Shown piece after piece: positions 16,825-23,676 of a stretch of 34,898 bases of DNA; position 1 is the stretch's first letter; each line of letters begins with the position of its first letter. Below the pieces are notes generated by a model. It did no database searches and was not told the origin of the DNA. It was given only the letters and a program-made list of their open reading frames with translations. The DNA is from Methanobacteriota archaeon (GTDB lineage: Archaea; Thermoplasmatota; E2; DHVEG-1), in the NCBI GenBank assembly GCA_026394495.1, contig JAPKYE010000024.1, forward strand, positions 1 to 34,898, in the 5' to 3' direction. Both the position numbers and the translations under genes were made by a program.

Positions 16825-17730
16825 ATGAGTCTTGAAGAAACCACGAAAATGAAAACTGTGTTGAAAATACAAAGCGAAATACGGCGAGTCCTTGCAGACG
16901 AACTTCGAAAACGGGAATTCATCGAATTATCCCCCGTAATCCTATCCCCGATCACTGACCCTCTCAACCATCCCACCTCCCCAGCAACGATTAACTGCTA
17001 CGGGAAAAACTACTCAGTCACCCAAAGCATGATCTTTCACAAACAACTCGCACTCAGAACACTTGATAAATTCTTTGTGTTCTCCCCAAATGTTCGCCTT
17101 GAACCAGAAGAACGAAAAAACACGGGACGGCACCTTTTCGAATTCACCCAACTTGATCTTGAAGTAAAAGATGCAAAACGAGAAGATGCCATGAGGCTCT
17201 GCGAAGAACTCCTTGTTTCCGTCATAAAATCAATACATAAGAACTGTACAACAGAACTCAAACAATTAGGAAGAAAACTTACCATTCCTAAACAACCATT
17301 CAAACAGATCACATACAAAGAAGCATATCAGAAATATGGTGAAGACTTCGAAATGATTCTCTCTAAGATGTGCAAAGAACCGATATGGCTTATTGATATC
17401 CCAATTACCGCACGGGAATTCTACGACCGAGAAGATCCAGCGAACCCCGGGTACTTACGGGACATGGATCTGATATACCCGGAAGGATACGGAGAAGCTC
17501 TTTCTGGTGGTGAACGCGAATATCAGTATGAACGGATCAAACAACGTATTCTCAGGAAAGGCCAAAACCTCGAACAGTTTAAAGACTATCTGGAGCTCGC
17601 GAAAAACGATTTCCCACCCTCCGCAGGATTCGGCATCGGCATCGAACGACTCACTCGATACATCTGTGGATTACAAAGAGTCGAAGAAGCATCGTTGTTC
17701 CCGAAAATACCCGGGAAAGTGTGTATCTAA
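16825..17730 (+). CDS. asnA: Archaeal asparagine synthetase (AsnRS-like, no anticodon-binding domain)
   Basis: A 301-residue class II aminoacyl-tRNA-synthetase-like catalytic core. Motif 2 is visible as FSPNVRLEPEERKNTGRHLFEFTQLDLE. Motif 3 is GFGIGIERLTRYICGL. The sequence begins directly with the catalytic region and lacks the N-terminal OB-fold of AsnRS/AspRS. This matches the archaeal AS-AR group, characterised in Pyrococcus, which makes asparagine from aspartate and ATP. Some annotations would call it a truncated asparaginyl-tRNA synthetase; the intact motifs and natural start argue against a fragment. The divergent Lrp/AsnC gene supports an amino-acid biosynthetic role. Its base composition differs visibly from its neighbours, with more C-ending codons. 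Confidence 0.9.
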   Translation: MSLEETTKMKTVLKIQSEIRRVLADELRKREFIELSPVILSPITDPLNHPTSPATINCYGKNYSVTQSMIFHKQLALRTLDKFFVFSPNVRLEPEERKNTGRHLFEFTQLDLEVKDAKREDAMRLCEELLVSVIKSIHKNCTTELKQLGRKLTIPKQPFKQITYKEAYQKYGEDFEMILSKMCKEPIWLIDIPITAREFYDREDPANPGYLRDMDLIYPEGYGEALSGGEREYQYERIKQRILRKGQNLEQFKDYLELAKNDFPPSAGFGIGIERLTRYICGLQRVEEASLFPKIPGKVCI

Positions 17731-17740
17731 TTAATGCTCT

Positions 17741-17763
17741 TCTCTTTTTTTTCTCCATTTTCT
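17741..17763 (+). terminator. T-rich terminator after asnA
   Basis: A T/C tract with an eight-T run lies 10-30 nt after the TAA of the asparagine synthetase gene, in the 148-nt convergent spacer. Confidence 0.4.
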
Positions 17764-17878
17764 AGATTTCTTTATGTAGTTTCTGGAAATTTAAAAGATT
17801 TTCAACAGAATATGAACTCATCGTTCTGATTGATTTATTTTTTTAACTTATTTCTAACAATGTCCTTAATTATTAGTT

Positions 17879-19471
17879 TTAGTCTGGTGGAGGAAGCGGG
17901 AATGTGAACGATGGATCTTCAATGACTTCTGATTCAGCTTTGAAGTAGGTCAGATCCATATGTGTCCAATCGTTGAAATCACCTGTTCCATGGCTTCCGT
18001 CAGAATAATCAGCGATTTTTTTGTCCCAGATGTAGTAGTAGTTCATGACGCTCTTGTAATTCCCCCACTCATCAAGGTAATCTTGTTTTGCTTGTTTGCT
18101 TTCTGAAAACGTAATGTTATCATTTCCTTCGACAATCCATCGTGATATTCCTAGGCTATGGCCAAGTTCATGCATTGTTGCAGAGGCAAGGACAATCCGT
18201 TGTGTCCTTGGTGTGAATGCTTTTCGTTTAAGAAGCAGTTTGTTAAGACTAGTATCTACTGCCATTGTGTCATACATATTGAATTTTGAGGGGTGGCAAA
18301 ACCCTGCGTTATGACCAACGACAACGTATCTGAAAACACCTTTTCGTTCATCAGAGAAATGATTTTCATAGAACTGAAGCATCATCCCGGAATCCTGCGA
18401 TAATGTTTCGATATGTGGAAGAAGCTCGCCGCCGCCGTTTGTAGGGTCACCAGGCCATCCGTAGTCGATAAATATACTGATGTTATGCGCAGAGAATCGT
18501 TCCATGATGATTTGTCCTGATTCTGGCCAGAACACATGGGCAGGATCTAATAGTCCGCCTTTTTGCATCCCATCAACCTCAAGATAAATATCTTTATAGT
18601 AAGGGTTGGCGAAATAGTTCGACATTTGATATTCCTGAAGATTAGTAAGGCCGTCGTTGTCCGGGTCCATCTTTGAATGATTATCGTTTGCAAACGGGTT
18701 GAATCCCCATTTCCAATCCCAAGATATTGGGATACCGTCATTATTTGGATCAATTTTTGAGTTATCATCATAGGGACTGACATGTAACACATTTACTTCA
18801 GTCCAATAGGGAATGCCATCATGGTTATAATCGGTCTGATAGAGGTTAAACCATATCTCAAAATTCTCTCCAAGGTAATGTCCGTAGCCATCGATGTCGT
18901 TCCAAGCATCGTCGCCGTCCCATCGTCCAGTTTTAAAATCATAGGTCAATGATATTTTTTCTTTTTCAACATCTTGATGTCGTAGTTTAAGCAATCCTGT
19001 TTTTTCGCGTTCCATTATCGTAAGTGTTACTTCGCTTGTTGATTGATTTTGTTTGACATCGCGGACGATTTTGTTTTCTTGAAACATGGTATCCCAGTCG
19101 TTGAATAAGATTTCGCTTTTTGCGCCGCCAGCACTTGCAACATCTTTGCTGATATATTCGAGTCCATCCATGTTTGTTATGAAATAGAACTGTGGTTTTG
19201 TTTTCCATGCAGTACCTGATTGTAATATTGTATCGACCAAACCTCGGTGTCGTATCCTGTTGATTTCAATGATGAGTCCTTGAGGAACCAATGGACTGAT
19301 GCGATCATCAAATTGAGGCACTGCTGTTTCAGTTCCTTTGTCTTCTTTTTTATTATTGTAATAGGTGAAATATACAAAGGTGCCTGCTGCGATGAGACAA
19401 GCGATAATTACGATGGCAGTGATTACATACGCTGTTTTTTTTGTACTATTTTTTATTATCAATGTTGACAC
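17879..19471 (-). CDS. Membrane-anchored zinc metalloprotease with calcium-binding repeats
   Basis: A 530-residue protein. An N-terminal membrane segment (about 13-37) acts as an uncleaved anchor, with the rest outside. Residues ~210-282 contain thrombospondin-type-3-like Asp/Asn-rich calcium motifs (DYNHDGIPYWTE, DPNNDGI, DPDNDGLTNLQEY). The catalytic region has the zinc helix HELGH at 434-438, in a longer HExxHxxG form. A Met-containing SVMNY (474-478) follows about 40 residues later, as in the Met-turn of metzincins. The third ligand expected two residues after the Gly of a metzincin (His or Asp) is not obvious, so the exact family is open. GTG 19471 is supported by a GGGGG ribosome-binding site 6 nt upstream. 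Its tandem TATA elements lie partly inside the end of panE. Confidence 0.88.
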   Translation of the reverse strand: MSTLIIKNSTKKTAYVITAIVIIACLIAAGTFVYFTYYNNKKEDKGTETAVPQFDDRISPLVPQGLIIEINRIRHRGLVDTILQSGTAWKTKPQFYFITNMDGLEYISKDVASAGGAKSEILFNDWDTMFQENKIVRDVKQNQSTSEVTLTIMEREKTGLLKLRHQDVEKEKISLTYDFKTGRWDGDDAWNDIDGYGHYLGENFEIWFNLYQTDYNHDGIPYWTEVNVLHVSPYDDNSKIDPNNDGIPISWDWKWGFNPFANDNHSKMDPDNDGLTNLQEYQMSNYFANPYYKDIYLEVDGMQKGGLLDPAHVFWPESGQIIMERFSAHNISIFIDYGWPGDPTNGGGELLPHIETLSQDSGMMLQFYENHFSDERKGVFRYVVVGHNAGFCHPSKFNMYDTMAVDTSLNKLLLKRKAFTPRTQRIVLASATMHELGHSLGISRWIVEGNDNITFSESKQAKQDYLDEWGNYKSVMNYYYIWDKKIADYSDGSHGTGDFNDWTHMDLTYFKAESEVIEDPSFTFPLPPPD

Positions 19472-19500
19472 GGGAATCCCCCAAGGGTAATGTAATTATC

Positions 19501-19531
19501 TTATATAAATATAGATTACAGTTTATATAAA
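19501..19531 (-). promoter_or_regulatory. Tandem TATA boxes for the metalloprotease gene, overlapping the panE 3' end
   Basis: On the minus strand there are two TTTATATAA-like elements, at 19501-19509 and 19522-19531, upstream of GTG 19471. The distal one lies within the last codons of panE. Confidence 0.5.
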
Positions 19532-20400
19532 TATATCGGTACAAATAAAAAACGTTTTTCTTTACCTCCCATCTGTAGAATAGCACCATTAATTGAATCA
19601 ATCTCTGTTTTTGTTTCCCTCTGCACGCTCTGTAGCATAGATGAGTAATTCTCAGCGGTCATACGAACTACTTCTTTTGTCTTCTCCGCCATCTCCTCAT
19701 AGGTAACCGTTATCTTCTCAGATATTGCAACAACGGTAGATTCTTTACATATCTGATTCATAACATTCATAAGGAGTGGGTTCTCAAGCAGATATCCATT
19801 TTTACAAAAAAACAGTGCAGTGAGCGGATTAATACTTGAATTAATGATTGTTTTTATCCACAACTCACGCAGAAAATTTGTGGTTTTAATTGTTTCGATG
19901 CCTGCTTCGTTAAATAAAGAAACAAGCTCTGCTACACGAGTGGTGTTCTCGTCTGTTAATTCCCCAAGAATCGTTTGGCCGAGCCCCGTATGACGAATCA
20001 ATCCAGGTTTCACAAGTACCGCACCATGTGTTGTTACGCCGCCAAGGATGTTTTTTATGTCAACTGTTTTTTTTATTTTTTCGATGTTGTCAAGTCCATT
20101 CTGAAGTGATATCACAATAGTTTTTTTGGTGATAAGTGATTTAGCCATTTGTATCGCTTCTTCGGTATCGTATGATTTCACGGTGATGATCAAGACATCA
20201 GGTTGGATGTGCACATTATCAATTGAGTCTTCTGCGGTAACATGTACGGTCGTCAGTGTTTTCCCGGTAATGGTTAACCCTGATGTTTTGATGGCTGTGA
20301 TATGTGGTGTTCTTCCAACTAACACCACGTTATTTTTTTGTGAAAGCAATCCCCCAAACAATGATCCTATTGCACCGGCACCAAGAACAACGATGTTCAT
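19516..20400 (-). CDS. panE: Ketopantoate reductase (2-dehydropantoate 2-reductase), atypical C-terminus
   Basis: The enzyme reduces ketopantoate to pantoate with NADPH on the route to CoA. It has an N-terminal Rossmann loop, VLGAGAIGSLFGG. SLQNGLDN and the GGVTTHGA block follow. The catalytic Lys and Asn lie in ELWIKTIINSSINPLTAL, and the substrate-binding TEIDSINGAIL in the C-terminal helical domain. Ordinary PanE proteins continue with a short helix containing a PTP.N-type motif. Here the reading frame instead runs through A/T-rich DNA encoding FLFVPIYLYKL and stops, so the last ~15 residues look replaced or frameshifted. ATG 20400 overlaps the TGA of the ThiI-like gene by 4 nt, indicating translational coupling. 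Confidence 0.92.
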   Translation of the reverse strand: MNIVVLGAGAIGSLFGGLLSQKNNVVLVGRTPHITAIKTSGLTITGKTLTTVHVTAEDSIDNVHIQPDVLIITVKSYDTEEAIQMAKSLITKKTIVISLQNGLDNIEKIKKTVDIKNILGGVTTHGAVLVKPGLIRHTGLGQTILGELTDENTTRVAELVSLFNEAGIETIKTTNFLRELWIKTIINSSINPLTALFFCKNGYLLENPLLMNVMNQICKESTVVAISEKITVTYEEMAEKTKEVVRMTAENYSSMLQSVQRETKTEIDSINGAILQMGGKEKRFLFVPIYLYKL

Positions 20401-21350
20401 ACGAGAAGTCCTACCTCCTGGCTTTTTTGATTGATAAAATCTTTTGTCATCGCAAGTAAGGGGTACAATGTAGGAACTGGTATATTATTTTTTAAATTAG
20501 TGCTTTTTTCGATGACATCAAAAGAAGAGTCAGCGAACGTTAACCCAGATACCACTGCGTCACATCCCTGGTCAAGAACATTCTTTGAAATTTCTTCATT
20601 CAGATGGTTTGATTGTGAAAGATTTAATAAATTTGATGGCGCGTTCCATTCTTTGAGAAACGAAAATATTTTTTCTTTTTGTGTGTCGTCAATTATCGCC
20701 ATAATCGGTGTGCATCCGCGCCGCATCAGATACCATCCTGCAAGAAGAGACCAAGAGTTTTCAACAAGTACTATTACTTTTCCCTGTGTCCCTAGTGGTA
20801 ATCCACCACTGCCTGGGATTCGTTTTGTGAAAAGAAATGCGTTTTTGTTTCTGATATCAATCCCTATTTCTACGGTTGGATGTGTTAAATCCACCGCTGC
20901 ATCGGTATTTTTTCGTATGTCATCTCCAACACGAATGGCGACTTCCTGGCTGGTGAACGGATGATTCCCTGTTCGTGTAACTCGTAATGCAAACCGATCG
21001 TTCTCTCGTATGGTTTGTTTTGCGACAGAAACTGCAGAATCGGATATTTGTTGCATCTCTGCTGTTGTCTGTATAGATGGGCTTATCGATGTGATTCCAA
21101 AGATATGTTGCAGGATGGTGGTTCCCTGTTTGATTTCATCAGTAAACAAGTATATGCGTCCCCATTCTTTGATAATCCGGCATGTAAGTCCTCTGCGTTC
21201 AAATGCTTGACTGATGTTTCTGATTAGTGTTGATTCGAATTGTTTTCGCACATACGGGCTTTTCAGAGATAGCTCACCGTATCGTATCAGGATCAAATCG
21301 TATTTCATTTCAAAAACAGCATCATCCATAGGATACATTAACGTTTTCAC
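20397..21350 (-). CDS. ThiI-like THUMP protein with degenerate PP-loop
   Basis: This looks like tRNA 4-thiouridine synthetase ThiI through most of its length. The N-terminal ferredoxin-like domain begins KYDLILIRYGELSLKS. The THUMP domain spans about 75-180 (FALRVTRTGNHPFTSQEV, ending FLFTKRIPGSGGLPLGTQGKV). A shortened ThiI catalytic fold then ends with PVPTLYPLLAMTKDFI and no rhodanese domain. The ATP-binding PP-loop SGGxDS is replaced by ENSWSLL (197-203), the CxxC region is absent, and the TGESLGQ-type loop is SGLTFAD. It is therefore unlikely to activate tRNA uridine in the usual way, though RNA binding may persist. GTG 21350 lies 3 nt after the upstream stop; M15 at 21308 is an alternative start. 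Confidence 0.8.
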   Translation of the reverse strand: MKTLMYPMDDAVFEMKYDLILIRYGELSLKSPYVRKQFESTLIRNISQAFERRGLTCRIIKEWGRIYLFTDEIKQGTTILQHIFGITSISPSIQTTAEMQQISDSAVSVAKQTIRENDRFALRVTRTGNHPFTSQEVAIRVGDDIRKNTDAAVDLTHPTVEIGIDIRNKNAFLFTKRIPGSGGLPLGTQGKVIVLVENSWSLLAGWYLMRRGCTPIMAIIDDTQKEKIFSFLKEWNAPSNLLNLSQSNHLNEEISKNVLDQGCDAVVSGLTFADSSFDVIEKSTNLKNNIPVPTLYPLLAMTKDFINQKSQEVGLLV

Positions 21351-21353
21351 AGT

Positions 21354-23270
21354 TTACTGCATGGCTAAAGATGCCTCGTAGGTATACCAGAGATGCCGGA
21401 GAAGTTTCAATGCTTCAAAATATATTTGAGGGACATATTTAAGCCCGATTTCAAACGTACTGCATAACCTGCGCAACTCAAAAGCAACAAACGGTTCTTG
21501 AATATGGGATACCGCTGGTTTCTGAAAAGCATCTATTATACGTTGCTCTATGATATTGACATTTGTCATCAGATCTTCCATGTGTTGCAAGCGATCTGAT
21601 AACTCAGCTGTAAGGTTTTGTATCTGCTGATTCGTCGAATTGTTTGAATAATTAACAAGAGGATGGAACTGCTCCAGTTTTTCGATTATTCCTATAGCTT
21701 TTTCACAATATTCAGAATAGATGTCACAGAAATAATATGGATATGCGCTGAGCCGGTGTCCATTCAATATTATGAAACTCATGTTAATATAATCTGATGT
21801 AATAGTTGATACCTCCTCGGTATTGTTTTGCAAAATAGATAGGTTTGTGTTCAGTCTCTGTATCCTTGTTTTTGTCTCATTCAATACATGTTCCCATGAA
21901 TCACTAAAATGTACATTCATGGTTTTTTCGCCAAATGCATCGAGTGACGAAATCGGAAAACCCATCGATGTTATGATTTGTGCGCCTTCTTGTGATGTCG
22001 CATAAAAGAGTGCATTATAGATTATTCGTCTCCCGTAATATGGATCTCCGTCCCAGTGTATATTATCAAAGATAAGGGAGATATTGTTGGTAAACTCTGG
22101 ATGTGTGCTGAACAGAACTACGTTTCCCATTCCAAAACGAGAGGTAACCCAGCTCGGAGTGTTCAGGACTTTGTTTCTCAATAGTATGCTGTTTGGGTCA
22201 CTTTCTGATCCGTTTTCGAGATTCTGTATCGTTGCAATTTGTTGGCTGTTTTTTCCAAGCCAGATGAACCAGGGTCCTTCAAAGAACTCTTTCATGGTGT
22301 GATTCAGGCCATATGACAAGGGATGATTGGTGTCGGTAATAGTTGTTGTTGCAACAAACAATGATGTTTCTATTATTTTTTTCTGATTCATGAACGAGTC
22401 GCTAATTGATAAACTGATACAAGGAGGAAAGCATGGTAGATTTGGGTTGTATGCGCGAAGAAGAGAAATAAACGGAGTCGGAAAAAGTAGTCCAGATGAT
22501 CCAGCTATTGCTCCGTAGCAGGAGCCGATGTATCCTCCGCCGTTGCGGACAAACATGCGAATTGCGTTGTTTGCCTGTGTGTTTGAAAGACTTTTTAGTT
22601 GTTCTAAGATCGACCCGGGGAGCGGATCATACGGCCACATGAACACGTTGAAGTCGTTGTTGTTCAATTGAACAGATGTTTCGTTATCGAGTAAGAATTC
22701 CATGGTGAGAAACCCGCCTGCTTCAGCGATCTGTAGATAGCAGGGCCAGCTGTATCGCGTTGGTACCCCGAGGTGTTGGACGATTTTTGGTTCAGTTAAT
22801 GGATACGCACTGATTGTCAGTGGGTTTACAAGATAATAGACTGGTACATGGATCGTGTTTTCTTGTTCGATTTCACTTGTCGTATTATAATCATGAATAA
22901 TCGCAGTGGTCAAAGCAGTGATGTTGGTATCGGATGAAAATGGGATGACAAACGTACCCTTTGGGTGGGTATCTGTCCTGATGACGCCTTCGTCATTGAT
23001 TTCTTTTGTGTCTGCAGTGAAATCTGTTGCAGCCCAGTAAACGGGGATATGTTCTCGGAGTAGATCGTTAATCATGTTTCTGACGCAACCATTGACAATT
23101 GTTTCTTGAGTGGTGTCGTTTCCTGTGGGAAGAGGAACAAGAAACCCATATGAAACATTCGATATGTCTTTGTTTGTTGACTGTGCGGAAAAAAAGAAAA
23201 CTGGTGCGAGAAGAAGAAGTAATATGAGGATGCTGAGTGATTGATGATAGTGTAGGTTTGATTTCGTAAT
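21354..23270 (-). CDS. Secreted class-I-glutamine-amidotransferase-like (BPL_N-type) protein, predicted AUU start
   Basis: The first conventional start (ATG 23075) lies inside the mature protein. The frame extends upstream 65 codons to an ATT at 23270, preceded 7 nt earlier by a perfect GGAGG. This gives a classic signal peptide (TKSNLHYHQS, a Leu-rich core, then FFFSAQS). No ATG, GTG or TTG occurs in that stretch and a TAG lies just before it. The ~638-residue protein has a GATase-like domain: NGGGYIGSCYGAIAG carries the nucleophile-elbow Cys. It matches the N-terminal-domain family seen in some biotin ligases and secreted archaeal proteins. After about residue 430 it is helical and coiled-coil-like. 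Its role is unknown. It heads the ThiI-like/panE operon. Confidence 0.75.
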   Translation of the reverse strand: MTKSNLHYHQSLSILILLLLLAPVFFFSAQSTNKDISNVSYGFLVPLPTGNDTTQETIVNGCVRNMINDLLREHIPVYWAATDFTADTKEINDEGVIRTDTHPKGTFVIPFSSDTNITALTTAIIHDYNTTSEIEQENTIHVPVYYLVNPLTISAYPLTEPKIVQHLGVPTRYSWPCYLQIAEAGGFLTMEFLLDNETSVQLNNNDFNVFMWPYDPLPGSILEQLKSLSNTQANNAIRMFVRNGGGYIGSCYGAIAGSSGLLFPTPFISLLRAYNPNLPCFPPCISLSISDSFMNQKKIIETSLFVATTTITDTNHPLSYGLNHTMKEFFEGPWFIWLGKNSQQIATIQNLENGSESDPNSILLRNKVLNTPSWVTSRFGMGNVVLFSTHPEFTNNISLIFDNIHWDGDPYYGRRIIYNALFYATSQEGAQIITSMGFPISSLDAFGEKTMNVHFSDSWEHVLNETKTRIQRLNTNLSILQNNTEEVSTITSDYINMSFIILNGHRLSAYPYYFCDIYSEYCEKAIGIIEKLEQFHPLVNYSNNSTNQQIQNLTAELSDRLQHMEDLMTNVNIIEQRIIDAFQKPAVSHIQEPFVAFELRRLCSTFEIGLKYVPQIYFEALKLLRHLWYTYEASLAMQ

Positions 23271-23277
23271 CTATTTG

Positions 23278-23316
23278 CCTCCTTGGTTGTACTAAGGTTG
23301 GTTTTTTATTTATATC
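23278..23316 (-). promoter_or_regulatory. Minus-strand promoter and GGAGG ribosome-binding site for the GATase-like operon
   Basis: TATA GATATAAATAA lies at 23306-23316 and a perfect anti-16S GGAGG at 23278-23282, 7 nt before the ATT. The same A/T block reads as TTATTTATAT on the plus strand, so it may serve both divergent genes. Confidence 0.55.
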
Positions 23317-23370
23317 TTTCTATGAATCTCTAAATGTATTGGATGCATTTTTTTTAAGGAGATTACTTGT

Positions 23371-23520
23371 GTGCAACATCTTTTTATAGTGAAAAGGAAT
23401 GTTGTTGTGTTTAACGGCAGAGGGGTTAATAAAAAAGTAGCGCTTGTCCCTGGTGTATCTGATCAGTGTCAGTCGTGTCGTCAGTGTTTCAAGGTCTGCG
23501 ATGCAGGTAAAATCGTGTAA
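23371..23520 (+). CDS. 49-residue protein with a CX2CX2CX3C iron-sulfur-type motif
   Basis: A short gene with a GTG start, a clear AAGGAG ribosome-binding site (23356-23361, 9 nt before the start) and a TATA-like element near 23302-23314. The first half is basic and beta-prone (HLFIVKRNVVVFNGRG). The C-terminal part contains CQSCRQCFKVC, the CX2CX2CX3C arrangement that binds one [4Fe-4S] cluster in ferredoxin-type proteins. The Pro that normally follows the fourth Cys is replaced by Asp, there is no second four-Cys set, and the protein ends eight residues later. It might be a tiny electron carrier, a metal-binding regulator or a ferredoxin remnant. It lies between the divergent secreted-protein operon and uvrABC. 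No family is recognised. Confidence 0.5.
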   Translation: MQHLFIVKRNVVVFNGRGVNKKVALVPGVSDQCQSCRQCFKVCDAGKIV

Positions 23521-23593
23521 TTGGTTGATAATCTATTGTAAACCAAAGATTCAACGAATGCCTCTTCGTATACTTTCAGTTCCCTCATCAAAG

Positions 23594-23603
23594 GTTTTAA
23601 AAG
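23594..23603 (+). promoter_or_regulatory. TATA box for the uvrACB operon
   Basis: TTTTAAAA lies only a few nt before an in-frame ATG at 23605 but about 75-80 nt before TTG 23677. Transcription would start near 23620, so the ATG should lie outside the mRNA. Confidence 0.45.
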
Positions 23604-23676
23604 GATGTTAGGGGGATTCAGGGTCTTAAAAAAAAGAGGTCGTCCTTTTCTCTCTTTTCAAGGGGGTTTGCATCAG

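Noticed and set aside
16825-17730. Truncated asparaginyl-tRNA synthetase
   Set aside because: The catalytic core is complete with a natural promoter and start, matching the archaeal asparagine synthetase group rather than a broken synthetase.
21354-23270. Calling the BPL_N-like secreted protein a biotin ligase
   Set aside because: It has only the amidotransferase-like domain with a signal peptide and none of the ligase motifs (GRGR, KWPND).
23605-23676. N-terminal extension of UvrA from ATG 23605
   Set aside because: It overlaps the promoter region, is low complexity and has no counterpart in the UvrA family.
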